A stretch of 54,314 nt of DNA, taken from contig NZ_JAAFZA010000052.1 of assembly GCF_015356865.1 (NCBI RefSeq), forward strand, positions 1 to 54,314. The letters run 5' to 3'. The notes beneath the pieces were generated by a model that saw only the letters and a list, made by a program, of their open reading frames with translations, searched no databases and was not told where the DNA came from. Position 1 is the stretch's first letter; each line of letters starts with the position of its first letter. Both the position numbers and the translations under genes were made by a program. Positions 33,601-44,588 of the stretch are shown here, piece after piece. The stretch comes from Catenulispora pinisilvae (lineage in GTDB: Bacteria > Actinomycetota > Actinomycetes > Streptomycetales > Catenulisporaceae).

Positions 33601-35264
33601 TCTCCGCGACCGAGCAGATCCGGACCTCGTTCGCCGAAGCCGAATCTCTGTCCAGCCTCGTGCCCCGGTACGACCACGCGCTCGACGTGGCCACCGACGC
33701 CCACTACCGGCAGATGGTCGAGAGAGTACTGCCCGACGTTGCCGAGGAGATCACCAGCGACTCGGCATGGCACGCCGTGCTGCGAGCTCTGCGCGACGCC
33801 GATGCTGCGGGATGGGACGTTCCAGCTCTCCTCAACACCACGGTGCGCCGCCGCGAGCTGCACACTGCGGAGTCCCTGGCTCAAGTCATCTCGTGGCGTC
33901 TGCGCCGAGTGATAGATGCGGAGCCGACACCGGTGGCCGACGCCGCCGACGAGATTCGCTACCGCTTGTTGCTGGGCGAGCTCGCCCCCACGTTGGCGGC
34001 TGACGCCGGGCCAACCCGCTCGTCGACCGTCTCTGTCCCGCGAGCCCACTCTTATGACGACCACGAGCAGTTCTACGAGGACGCAGTGAGCGCGGTGCTT
34101 GGATCCGTCCGTGCAAACCAGGCTCGCGAGGACGCCGCGTGGCCGACGCTGGTACTTGCCCTGCGGCGCGCGGACGCCCTCGGGCTCGACCCCACCACGT
34201 CGCTCGACGCCGTGATCGATCAGAGAACGTTCCGCGCTGGGACCTCGGTCTGCCAGGCTGTCGCCCTCGCCGTCCACCACTACCTTGACGCGCAAACCGC
34301 TGGCACGAGCAACAATTCGCGCTCTATATGGCGACGAATCACGCGTGCGCTGACGCAGTTGGAACAGGCCGGCACTGAACCCGCCGCTGCTCTCGCCGAC
34401 GCCCTTGAGTCCGCCGAGACCCGACCAGGTCGGATCACGCTGGCGTCGTTGGCTGCGCGGTTGCAGGTCGCTGCTCATCGCGCCGAGGATCCGCTTCTTC
34501 CTCCTTGGCTGCGCACCATACGGCGCGGTGCCGACCTACAGTGGCAGCCATACCTGGACACCCGGGCCGAGCTGATCCGTCGTCGCGTTGGCCAGCTAGC
34601 ACAGACGACCGCATCCGAAAGACCAGCGTGGACCGCGTGCCTCACCGCGGAACCCACCGATCCGGCCAGCCGCGAGGTCTGGCTAAGTCACCTCGCCGTC
34701 ATAGCCGCCTACCGCGACCAGTACCGAGTCGCCGACGACGACCCAGACCACCCCCTCGGTCCATACCCCGAGAGCGGACGGGTCGGCCACCGCGCCTACT
34801 GGGTGGCCGCCGCATCCCTCCTGGCGCTACGCGGGGCGCGCCCGGATGCCAATCCGGCCTGGGGGAGGCTGGCGGCTGACCACTACCGGACCCTGGGCGT
34901 CGAAGAGCAGAACCGCATCGGCGTCGAACTCGCCAAACGACTCGGCCAAGACTGGCTCGGCGACGTACGCGAGCCCTCTGTCGACGCAGATCAGCCCGTC
35001 TACCTCCACCAACTCGCAGCCATCCTGGCCGAGAATGGGCACCTGGACGTTCCAGAGTCCGACCCCGCCGGACGACGGGGTCCGAGGCCTCCGAGTGCTC
35101 GCGGTCGGGCAAAGCTGCACCGCACTCAGCCGGTCCATACAAGTCAGCAACCGGCGCCCAGAGTCCGCAGATCTGAGGCACCGAAGCACACGCCAAACCC
35201 CGACGGGCAGCCCCCGCCCCGGATCCCGCCGAACCCACAACGCGGGCCCAGGCCCGGGCAGTGA
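30684..35264 (+). CDS. MobF-family conjugative relaxase-helicase (TraA/TrwC type)
   Basis: 1526 aa from GTG 30684; ATG 30687 is the next codon. The relaxase domain has nucleophile tyrosines at 13 and 15 (GDGYTYLTRQV) and the HUH motif FDHADNRLGEPNLHSHVAV (His237, His248, His250). A RecD/TraI-like SF1 helicase follows: Walker A GIGPGGAGKTTAM (about 580), Walker B GDVVLVDEAGMAG (about 662), GDYRQLGAVESGGALRL (about 696) and YATTAHRAQGSTVD (motif V/VI region). The last 500 residues are helical, with a disordered Pro/Arg-rich tail. It nicks oriT, stays bound to the 5' end and unwinds the strand for transfer. Full length for the family. Its stop abuts the convergent wHTH gene. Confidence 0.93.
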   Translation: MMTIHKITAGDGYTYLTRQVAAGDTSPERGKAAARYYTETGNPPGIWMGSGLTDLGLAGQVSEQQMTALFGQGLHPNAANIIADYQREHVEAGMSEGQLEKVNQLALKAARLGRPFPDYKHLEPFDERVSGRLETIRTEVGRAPTAAEEKKIRREEARRQRRAVAGFDLVFTPVSSVSRLWGLDPRPWVRDAIEQSHYAARDTALKLLEENAALTRTGSSGQAQIETHGLIAAVFDHADNRLGEPNLHSHVAVSSKVLGTNGKWQALDARSFYRITVAASELYNTVLENELHARLGLEFEPRPDTLDKREPVREIKDFPSRVLSHFTRRRSDIEAEYKRLVDEFRATHGRDPSLPAAHELAQQATLATRNGKKPPRAWSKMRDEWRADLAETFGSKALTKVTAIVPIGGRRKSKPINCAQLDVAELTSRVVAEVQEQHATWTRWSVLAQAQRELRGTRFTTPTEQESAVSAIVDAALSTWSISTEPPESVAEPTALRRSDGSSVFTQHGAERYTSQAVLDAEARLIEAAKYQTAVAVDGQTTDLVVADREHRAGESLDPGQRALVKAFACDGRLLMAGIGPGGAGKTTAMKALSEVIDAGEKRLVPLATSASAASVLAADLGADAENLHKFLWEWTKGPHAEALARGQNVPREVGFFALNPGDVVLVDEAGMAGTMNLDRLVTIAAERGAVVRLLGDYRQLGAVESGGALRLIANECGAVELSTLYRFADPIEAEATLKIRVGDAAGLDFYQDAGRIRHGSRQGMTEQAYAGWKADMLAGRKALMVATSNANVAELCARARADRVAARQVEAEGVRLHDGNLAGARDLIVTRDNDRRLRSGVRDFVKNGDAWEVVERHENGALTVQHLEHRGQVLLPPGYVATNVELLYATTAHRAQGSTVDACHALITEEMGRENFYVIVSRARQGTVLYVATHELASLDEDEHVDAVKFDQDAYAAREILEHVVARETAELSATEQIRTSFAEAESLSSLVPRYDHALDVATDAHYRQMVERVLPDVAEEITSDSAWHAVLRALRDADAAGWDVPALLNTTVRRRELHTAESLAQVISWRLRRVIDAEPTPVADAADEIRYRLLLGELAPTLAADAGPTRSSTVSVPRAHSYDDHEQFYEDAVSAVLGSVRANQAREDAAWPTLVLALRRADALGLDPTTSLDAVIDQRTFRAGTSVCQAVALAVHHYLDAQTAGTSNNSRSIWRRITRALTQLEQAGTEPAAALADALESAETRPGRITLASLAARLQVAAHRAEDPLLPPWLRTIRRGADLQWQPYLDTRAELIRRRVGQLAQTTASERPAWTACLTAEPTDPASREVWLSHLAVIAAYRDQYRVADDDPDHPLGPYPESGRVGHRAYWVAAASLLALRGARPDANPAWGRLAADHYRTLGVEEQNRIGVELAKRLGQDWLGDVREPSVDADQPVYLHQLAAILAENGHLDVPESDPAGRRGPRPPSARGRAKLHRTQPVHTSQQPAPRVRRSEAPKHTPNPDGQPPPRIPPNPQRGPRPGQ

Positions 35265-35267
35265 GGC

Positions 35268-36158
35268 TCATGCCAAGGCGGGCTTCCCGACGTCCAGCGA
35301 CAGGCCACGCAGGGCGGCACGGGCCATCGCCACACCTCGGGCGAGCACGTGATCTTCCGTTGCAGCCCCGACCTCCGTCGGCCGAGCTTCCCGGCAGGAT
35401 CGGCAAAGGCCAGCAGCAGGAACAGGAATGCCGCACCCGCCGCACTCCAACTGCTCCGGTGCGGCGCACCGCTCCACTGGCATCTTCGCGATCAGCCGCG
35501 TCTCGATGAACCGCGCCGGGTGATACACCCCGGCCCGCGGCAGGCCAGACGTCAGCGAGCCCACGACGTGAAGCTCTGAGGCACCACGCCGCCGCCACTC
35601 CGTCACCAGCGGCGCGAGGCGCACCACGTCGGCCCGCCCCACCGACAGCTGCGGCTCCGTACGTGCCACGCGGGCAAGCAGCTCGACGCTCGCTCTCGTC
35701 TCCTCGTCGCATTCCCCCTCCCGCCCGTCTTCTCCGTCCTCCGCAGAAGGCGCCGGGTGGGTGGGTTCTTTCCCCCGATCTTTCACGGGTTGATCGCCGT
35801 CTGGACCGGTAGTCGGCCCACCGGAGGCCGGAAGCTCGGTCTCCGGGCTGAGCTGGGACGACGGCCCGCCTGGACCGTCGAACACCTCTACCTCGGTGTA
35901 GATGTGCCCTTCGGACGTACGCTTCTTCGTCCTCTTGAGATAGCCATGCCTCTCCAACTCCCGCATCGCAGAAGCTACGCGCTCCCGTCCCTCCGGTGTC
36001 CGTTCCGCCAACGTCCGGATGTCGTCGCGCTTCCCGTCAGGTTGCGAGAGCAGGTAGGCGAGGATGCCGCGAGCACAGAAGCTCAAGCGGCTGTCTCGAA
36101 GGACTTCGTTGCCCAACGTCGTGAAAAAGCGCACTCGCGCGCTACGATGGATACGCAT
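35268..36158 (-). CDS. Winged-HTH replication-like protein (plasmid/ICE type)
   Basis: 296 aa from ATG 36158 (AAAGGG upstream); the open frame reaches 36185. N-terminus MRIHRSARVRFFTTLGNEVL, then LSFCARGILAYLLSQPDGKR, DDIRTLAERTPEGRERVASA and LERHGYLKRTKKRTSEGHIY: a winged HTH as in replication-initiator or DnaD-like proteins of actinomycete elements. A disordered Glu/Pro/Gly linker (about 110-165) leads to a helical domain and a zinc-finger-like LECGGCGIPVPAAGLCRSC (four Cys) near residue 245. Convergent with the relaxase. Initiator or regulator role is inferred. Confidence 0.75.
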   Translation of the reverse strand: MRIHRSARVRFFTTLGNEVLRDSRLSFCARGILAYLLSQPDGKRDDIRTLAERTPEGRERVASAMRELERHGYLKRTKKRTSEGHIYTEVEVFDGPGGPSSQLSPETELPASGGPTTGPDGDQPVKDRGKEPTHPAPSAEDGEDGREGECDEETRASVELLARVARTEPQLSVGRADVVRLAPLVTEWRRRGASELHVVGSLTSGLPRAGVYHPARFIETRLIAKMPVERCAAPEQLECGGCGIPVPAAGLCRSCREARPTEVGAATEDHVLARGVAMARAALRGLSLDVGKPALA

Positions 36159-36186
36159 TCGGGAGCCCTTTACTCCTGGTGCCACG

Positions 36187-36216
36187 CCCCGGCGGTGTTG
36201 GTAGCACCGGCCGGGG
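36187..36216. promoter_or_regulatory. Hairpin in the leader of the wHTH gene
   Basis: CCCCGGCGGTG (36187-36197) and CACCGGCCGGGG (36205-36216) form an 11-bp stem with a one-base bulge, 30-60 nt upstream of the wHTH start. It could be a leader hairpin or the end of transcripts from the right; its role is unclear. Confidence 0.35.
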
Positions 36217-36332
36217 TATCTTCTTTCTCAGCTGCCGAAGATACTACCCGCCAAGCACCTTTAGTCGCAGCTAACCGCGCTGCTTCAAGGAAGCACGCTG
36301 AGATTTCACCCGATCGCATGAAGAGGCTCAAG

Positions 36333-36374
36333 CCCGGCCGACCATCGAACGTGATGTCGCACGGGTCGGCCGGG
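36333..36374 (-). terminator. Hairpin terminator of the flavoprotein gene
   Basis: Perfect 11-bp stem CCCGGCCGACC (36333-36343) / GGTCGGCCGGG (36364-36374), 20-nt loop, 7 bp beyond the stop of the leftward flavoprotein gene. Confidence 0.65.
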
Positions 36375-36381
36375 AGCACGT

Positions 36382-36936
36382 TCAGCGACTCGACAGGACC
36401 TCGTCCCTCGCGACCGCGAGCGCGGAATAGACCTGAGCCCACGGGAACGTGGCAGCCCCCGGCCTGCCTGATGCAGGAAGTGGAAGGGCAGCCCGGTCGA
36501 GCACGAAGCGTACGCCGGCCTCCGCAAGCAGCTCGACGCTTCGAGGAAACGCCGGATGCTTGACCAGCTCCTGGTTCGGCCAAGGTGCCAGGATGACAGG
36601 CTTCCCCATGCCGATTGCTTCATTGACCAGGCCAAGGGCCAAGTTGTCAGAGATACCGCCGGCTACTTTGTTGACGGTGTTGAATGTCGCGGGCGCTACC
36701 ACGAACGCATCCGCATCCGGCAGGACGTCAGGTTCATTAGGATTCTTATAGTCGTCACGAACGGGATATCCGGTTAGCTCTCGGAGCAACTCGGTATCAA
36801 GAAACCGCATCCCCATACGGGTCCCGATCACACAGACGTCCCATCCCTCACCCTGTGCGTGCCGTACGAGCTCCGGCATGAACTCCGACGGGTAGCCACC
36901 ACAACCGATGGCGTAGAGAACGGGCTTTTCGAGCAA
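36382..36936 (-). CDS. Flavoprotein (HFCD / PPC-decarboxylase-like)
   Basis: 184 aa from TTG 36936, chosen because AAGGA precedes it by 7 nt and the family starts near KPVLYAIGCGGYPSEFM; the frame is open to 37131. Flavodoxin-like Rossmann pattern: VLYAIGCGG, GWDVCVIGTRMGMRFLD, then ADAFVVAPATFNTVNKVAGG and ISDNLALGLVNEAIGMGKPV, the FMN-binding PAT-N-T-x-x-K signature of homo-oligomeric flavin-containing Cys decarboxylases (CoaC, EpiD, Dfp). Members decarboxylate cysteine-containing substrates or have unknown roles. Divergent from an HTH-TPR-like regulator, a pairing I know from Streptomyces genomes. Confidence 0.85.
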   Translation of the reverse strand: MLEKPVLYAIGCGGYPSEFMPELVRHAQGEGWDVCVIGTRMGMRFLDTELLRELTGYPVRDDYKNPNEPDVLPDADAFVVAPATFNTVNKVAGGISDNLALGLVNEAIGMGKPVILAPWPNQELVKHPAFPRSVELLAEAGVRFVLDRAALPLPASGRPGAATFPWAQVYSALAVARDEVLSSR

Positions 36937-37056
36937 GACAGTATCCTTCCAACCGCACGGCCGTAAAGAAAAACAGGGCACGAGGGTTCCGGGGCGGACG
37001 TCGCGCATCGTAACATCGGTACCACTTACCGTTATCCATGCCCCGGGTGGTGTCCG

Positions 37057-38283
37057 ATGCCGTCGTCCGAAAAGCGTAGCGCTGACCCACTCACGACTGG
37101 CGAACGAGTGAGTTGGCACCGGCAAAGACACGGCATGTCACGCAGGGCACTAGCCGAGCTCGTCGGTCGATCTGAGGAATGGCTCCGACTTCTTGAAGTC
37201 GAGGGACGGGGCGCTGAGCGGCTGTCCAATTTGAGCAACCTGGCACACGCACTCGGTATGAGCGACGCCTCGATGCTTGTCGGGTTCGACCTGCGTCCTC
37301 TCCGCACAACCGGAGTGCCCGAGCATCCTGCGGTCGCTGAAGTACGCCTCGCATTGAGCCTGGCCGTCCTCGCGCCGGCCGCCGACGGCCCTCGGTGCAC
37401 TGTGGAGTCGCTACAGGAACGCGTTCAACATGCGTGGACGGCATGGCGAGTATCACGAGCCCAATACATGGCTCTTGGTGCCCTGCTGCCCGACCTTCTC
37501 ACTGACTCGATCGTGCTAGCCCGCTCGGCGCCGGACAACGAACGGCGAGCAGCGCACAAACTGCTCACACACGTGTATCTACTAGCGCAACGATTCGCAT
37601 TCTGCGTCACCGCCCCGGCACTCGCCACGCGATGTACTGATCGCGCGCTCTTGGCCGCGGACCAGGCCGACGATCCCGAACTGTTGGCACTCGCGGGGTG
37701 GGCCTCCGCCATGACCTCCCTCGCCGCCGGTGAGCCGGGCGAAGCGTCGGAAATCGCGCTGTGCGCGAAAGAGCACCTTCCAGTCGCGACGACCCCACGC
37801 TCGGCGGCATTGCGGGGTTCTCTGATGCTGTTCGCAGCGATTGGCGCGGCACGCGCCCGCCAGCCTGCCGATGCATGGCGGTACTGGGATGAAGCAGCCA
37901 CGATCGCGGGACGGTTGCCCCACGGATATCAGCACCCACACACACAGTTCAGCGACGCGAACGTAGCGGTCTATGGCGTCGTCCTGGATGTCGAGACCGG
38001 CAACGCGACCGTGGCCACCGATAGAGCCGCGAGCCTCGATCCCAGCGAGATTCCATCGACCAATCGCCGCGCTCAGCACTTCATCGACGTCGCACGCAGC
38101 CACCACCAGGCCGGCGACGGGGCACGAGTACTCCCAGCGCTGCTCGCTTCCATCGCCGAGTCCCGAGAGACCATTCTCTACAGCCCAGATGCCCGGGACC
38201 TTGTCCTAGCCCAAGTCCGCGCTTGCCGGACCGACCCGGCGTCGCAGCTCGCACACCTCGCTCGACTACTCGACATCGCATAG
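37057..38283 (+). CDS. XRE-type HTH regulator with TPR-like C-terminus
   Basis: 408 aa. N-terminal HTH_XRE: GERVSWHRQRHGMSRRALAE, then LVGRSEEWLRLLEVEGRGAE. The remaining 300 residues are paired helices rich in Ala (LALAGWASAMTSLAAGEPGE, IGAARARQPADAWRYWDEAA), typical of TPR-like peptide or ligand sensor domains. Divergent from the flavoprotein gene across a 120-bp gap and therefore its probable regulator. The NB-ARC gene follows on the same strand. GGGTGG precedes the ATG. Confidence 0.85.
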   Translation: MPSSEKRSADPLTTGERVSWHRQRHGMSRRALAELVGRSEEWLRLLEVEGRGAERLSNLSNLAHALGMSDASMLVGFDLRPLRTTGVPEHPAVAEVRLALSLAVLAPAADGPRCTVESLQERVQHAWTAWRVSRAQYMALGALLPDLLTDSIVLARSAPDNERRAAHKLLTHVYLLAQRFAFCVTAPALATRCTDRALLAADQADDPELLALAGWASAMTSLAAGEPGEASEIALCAKEHLPVATTPRSAALRGSLMLFAAIGAARARQPADAWRYWDEAATIAGRLPHGYQHPHTQFSDANVAVYGVVLDVETGNATVATDRAASLDPSEIPSTNRRAQHFIDVARSHHQAGDGARVLPALLASIAESRETILYSPDARDLVLAQVRACRTDPASQLAHLARLLDIA

Positions 38284-38541
38284 GGCCGCATTGTCAACAT
38301 TGAGAGACCGTCGCCCGGGCCGATGATTGACAAACGCCAAGTCCACCCGTCGCGATTGCTCCCGGCATCGATCGATGGGCAGACACAGGGCGCAGTTTCA
38401 ACGGCCGCCTTGGTCACGGTGGCCGCCGCAGTCACGGCAGACACGAGGTGCGCCGCCGCCCAGACACGCGAAACCATCCTGCCCTGTTCCGTTGTTCGTA
38501 CGAACTCTCATATACTCGCCCCTACCGGCCGACAGGGGGAC

Positions 38542-41242
<2,701 letters not shown>

Positions 41243-41305
41243 TGACCACCGCGGGTGTGACGCACATCACGGGAACCACACCCGGCCGAAACGACAGGCC
41301 ATGGC

Positions 41306-41935
41306 ATGGACGACGAATTCCGGGCCCGGATACGGGCTGGTGACGAAGGCGCGTTCGCCGAGCTGTTCCGAAAACACGGCAGGTCTGTGTACAACCACTG
41401 CCTCCGGTTGAGCGGCGACTGGTCGGTCGCCGAGGACTGCACGTCGCTGACGTTCCTGGAAGCGTGGCGGTTGCGCGGCAGGGCCGACCCCCACGGTGGC
41501 AGCCTGCTGCCCTGGCTGCTGGGCATCGCCACCAACGTCATGCACCAGCGCCGGCGCGCGGCGTGGCGCCACCACCGGCTCATGCAGAAGATCCCCACGC
41601 CCGAACTGGTCCCCGACCTGGCCGACGAGATGGTCGAGAGGCTGGACGACCAGGAACGCATCGCCGTGGTCAAACAGGTCCTGGCCGGGCTGCGGCGTAC
41701 CGACCGCGAGGTGCTGTCGCTGTGCGTATGGGCCGGCCTGGACTACGCGGCCGCGGCCGCCGCGCTGGGCGTGCCGGTGGGCACGGTCCGCTCCCGCCTA
41801 TCGCGGGCCCGGCGGCGCCTGGACCAGCTCGCTGAAAAAACTCTCGCCCAAACCGGGAACCCAGCCCGCCCAGACAGACAGCTACCGGATGACCGCACCG
41901 ATGCGGTCCGGCCCACGAACAGGAGATCACGATGA
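41306..41935 (+). CDS. ECF-type RNA polymerase sigma factor
   Basis: 209 aa. Region 2: DEGAFAELFRKHGRSVYNHC, then WSVAEDCTSLTFLEAWRLRG and LLPWLLGIATNVMHQRRRA. Region 4: LRRTDREVLSLCVWAGLDYA with the HTH AAAAAALGVPVGTVRSRLSR, then ARRRLDQLAEK. It would direct RNA polymerase to a specific promoter set. The stop overlaps the start of a membrane protein (ATGA), the usual sigma/anti-sigma layout. Starts downstream of a strong hairpin, so it has its own promoter. Confidence 0.9.
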   Translation: MDDEFRARIRAGDEGAFAELFRKHGRSVYNHCLRLSGDWSVAEDCTSLTFLEAWRLRGRADPHGGSLLPWLLGIATNVMHQRRRAAWRHHRLMQKIPTPELVPDLADEMVERLDDQERIAVVKQVLAGLRRTDREVLSLCVWAGLDYAAAAAALGVPVGTVRSRLSRARRRLDQLAEKTLAQTGNPARPDRQLPDDRTDAVRPTNRRSR

Positions 41936-42615
41936 CCGGGAACCCCGATGACGACCTGCGCGCCCTGCGCCAGATGCTCCCGGTGCCCCCCGACCGTGAC
42001 TTCCTGCCCGGCCGCCGACACCTCCGTGAGGAGCACTTGATGACCAGCTGGACGTCCATGAACCGCCGCAACCAGCCACGCCGCCTGGCGGTCCGTGTGG
42101 CCACGTCGGTCGCCGTCTCCGCGGCCGCCGTCGGGGCGTTCGCCGCCGTCGCCACCCACGAAAGCCACTCCGCCGCCGGCCACGCGGTCGCGACGAGCAC
42201 CACCCCCGGCGACGACACCGTCGCCGGCGACCAGATCAGCACCGTGGCATACAGCCTGACCAAGGTGGTTGGCGACAACAGTGTGCACATCGTCTTCCAC
42301 GCCAGCGCGGCCGTGAACCCGGCCGAGTTCCAGGCCGACCTGTCCAAGCTCGGGGTCGAAGCCACGGTCACCGCGATAAGCCCCGACCAGGTGAAGAACG
42401 TCAAAATACACATCGGGGACAGCATCAGCGTGGCCTTCCGGCAAAGCAACGGCGACTACTCCACCTCCGTCGCCAACGGCCAGTTGGATCTGCTCGGATT
42501 CGGGACCGGCGACCCGATGCACCACGACTTTCTGGTGATCACGCCCGTCCATCCGGTGCCGAATCCGATCATTCCCACCGACACGGCACCGATATCGATG
42601 TACGCAGGGCACTGA
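41932..42615 (+). CDS. Membrane-anchored partner of the ECF sigma factor (putative anti-sigma)
   Basis: 227 aa, coupled by ATGA to the sigma gene. A short cytoplasmic N-terminus (DDDLRALRQMLPVPPDRDFL, similar to sigma-linked CU044-type proteins), one transmembrane segment at about 52-72 (VRVATSVAVSAAAVGAFAAV), then an extracytoplasmic domain with strands SVHIVFHASAAVNPAEFQAD, GDSISVAFRQSNGD and HDFLVITPVHPVPNPIIPTD. No zinc-binding HxxxCxxC motif, so it is not a classical ZAS anti-sigma. Role inferred from coupling and topology. Strong hairpins follow. Confidence 0.7.
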   Translation: MTGNPDDDLRALRQMLPVPPDRDFLPGRRHLREEHLMTSWTSMNRRNQPRRLAVRVATSVAVSAAAVGAFAAVATHESHSAAGHAVATSTTPGDDTVAGDQISTVAYSLTKVVGDNSVHIVFHASAAVNPAEFQADLSKLGVEATVTAISPDQVKNVKIHIGDSISVAFRQSNGDYSTSVANGQLDLLGFGTGDPMHHDFLVITPVHPVPNPIIPTDTAPISMYAGH

Positions 42616-42631
42616 CAGCACACCCTCACGC

Positions 42632-42695
42632 GTGGCGCCGGCCGGCGCCACGCGGCGGCGCGACCGCATCCGGTTGCCGGATGCGGTCGCGCCGC
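42632..42695 (+). terminator. Two consecutive perfect hairpins
   Basis: First a 20-nt perfect palindrome GTGGCGCCGGCCGGCGCCAC at 42632-42651. Then a 19-bp perfect stem at 42655-42673/42677-42695 with a 3-nt TTG loop. These are the strongest hairpins of the window, 16 nt after the anti-sigma gene, and separate it from the ISL3 element. Confidence 0.8.
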
Positions 42696-42839
42696 TCGAA
42701 TCAGTTCTCTGGCGCGGCGCTGCACGGCGCCATGTGCAGTATGCTGAGGGTGCCGACAACCTATACGACCTGCCGATATTCATGGAGCAGGCCTCCGGCA
42801 CGGTCACGTCGCCTGTCTGCGGCGGTTTCATTCGGATCT

Positions 42840-44554
42840 GGATCTGCCCCACATTCAGTGATCGAACTGGTCAAGAGCTCAGCAGGACCCGTTTGCGGAG
42901 TAGGTCGAAGTCCGCGCGGCCGTACATTTGCTGTTTGTAGACCTTCAGTCGGTCCATGACTCCTTCCACAGCACCGGAATTGTGTTCGAGGGTAAGTCCG
43001 TTGATGACGGCGTCGCGGTCGTGGCGGATGCCGTTGGCGAACGTCTTCAGCTGCGGCAGGCCGCTGGCCTCAACGTCGGCCAGCCAGGCTTCGAGTTTGC
43101 CGCCTTCCAGCTCGGTGAGCATGTGGGCGAACCGCCCGACAATCTTCGCCGTCGCCTCCAAGTGCGGGCACGCGGCCTTGACCTACTTGAGTTTCACCGC
43201 CTCGTCCCCATCGAGATTGTCGGGACGGGTCAGCAGCCACGTCGTCGCCTCGCCGACCTCCGGCGCTGCGGGCCTGCCCGGCGGCGCGACACCGACCTGG
43301 CGGAACGGCTTCATGTAGTCCCGCAGCGTGCCGTAGGCGGCAGAGCAGCCCATCTCGTGGATCTCGGTCCATATCTGCTTGATGTTGGTGACGCCGGCGT
43401 TGAAGCGCTCGTGGATGTAGGGCTTGTACTCGTCCAGCACGCTCGACTTGCCGGTGCGTGTGGCGACCAGGAGTTCCTCGACGGTCTCGGCATGGCGGTA
43501 ACGCGCGATGGTGCCCTTGGCCAGCCCGGTCGCGCGTTTGATCCGCCGGATGCCCAGCCCAGCGGCCTTCAGCTCCTGGACCTCGGCGAAGGTGCGCCCG
43601 ATCCGCTCCGGCGATCACCGTTTCGTCGATGCGCCGAGCGGCGGCGGCCGCGGCCAGCTGCTCGGCATCGGGCCGCTGCTCCCACGCCTGTCGCGCATCC
43701 CGCAGCACGTCGTCCGAGGCCTGGCACAGACAGCCGTAGTGTGCGGTGACGGTCTTCTTCACATGCTCGCCGAGGTTCTTCCACAAGTGGAACCGGTCGG
43801 CGACCTGGATCGCTTCCGGCGCGCCGCGCCGGGCGCCGTCGGCGTAGGCGCCGCCACGGTCACGGCACGACCTCTACGCCGGGGTGTGCTTCGAGCCGTG
43901 CGGCCAGGTCGTCAGCCTCGCGTCCCTCGAACAGGTCTATCGGCCGGTGGTCGGCCATGTCCAGCCCGATCGTGCCGTAGACCCGGCCGCGCCGGATGGC
44001 GAAGTCGTCAACACCGAGCACTTCGACCGCGCCGATCGGTGGGTCCGCAAGCGCCCGCACCGCGCGGATCAGCGTGTTCCGCCCGACCGGCAGACCGAAC
44101 ACCGCAACCATCCGGGCCGCCGACCGACCGGCCAACATCAGCCCCAGCTGCGTGACCAGGCCAGCCGCCGGAATACTGCGACGGGCATAGCGTGAGGTCA
44201 GGACCCCGACCCGCTCGGCGAACGTGCGCAGAGGACATGGTCCGTCGCAGAAGAACCGGCGCACGGTCAGCTCGACGATCACCGGCTGCGCGCCGATCGG
44301 CAGGTCCCCCAGACGCCGCCGGTAATGGCTGTGAACCCGCTCCGACCTCGCTCCGCATCGTGGACAAGTCGCCGTCGGGCCTACCGCGCACGTGCCGAGC
44401 ATCACGATGCCGTCGCGGCGATCTATGCTCTCTACCTGCACGAACGCTAGGTGCGGCAAGAGTAAATCAATAGTCTGTGATGACCGCCGACGTCATATTG
44501 GCAGGCGCGCCCACCCCATGTAGCCAGTTCGATCACTGAATGTGGGCCAGATCC
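42840..44554 (-). mobile_element. ISL3-family insertion sequence, decayed
   Basis: About 1.7 kb. Terminal inverted repeats of 31 bp with one mismatch at 42840-42870 and 44524-44554, containing CCCACATTCAGTGATCGAAC. The left end has a repeated GGATCTG, which makes the exact terminus uncertain by 6 bp, and I see no certain 8-bp target duplication. The transposase inside is broken by two frameshifts and a stop. Confidence 0.75.
42871..44459 (-). pseudogene. ISL3-family transposase, broken
   Basis: Start at TTG 44459: [17 protein letters not shown], zinc-ribbon CPRCG with [10 protein letters not shown], then [20 protein letters not shown] (first catalytic Asp) and [20 protein letters not shown]. 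One base is lost near 43858: the frame then reads [20 protein letters not shown] and [20 protein letters not shown] second shift occurs near 43605 ([17 protein letters not shown]). A TAG at 43183-43185 cuts [21 protein letters not shown] from the last part (FANGIRHDRDAVINGLTLEH, NSGAVEGVMDRLKVYKQQMY), which holds the catalytic Glu. All domains are present but not in one frame. Confidence 0.85.
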
Positions 44555-44588
44555 GTTCACCGAGGTGGGTGCGACGCTGCGGCCGCGC

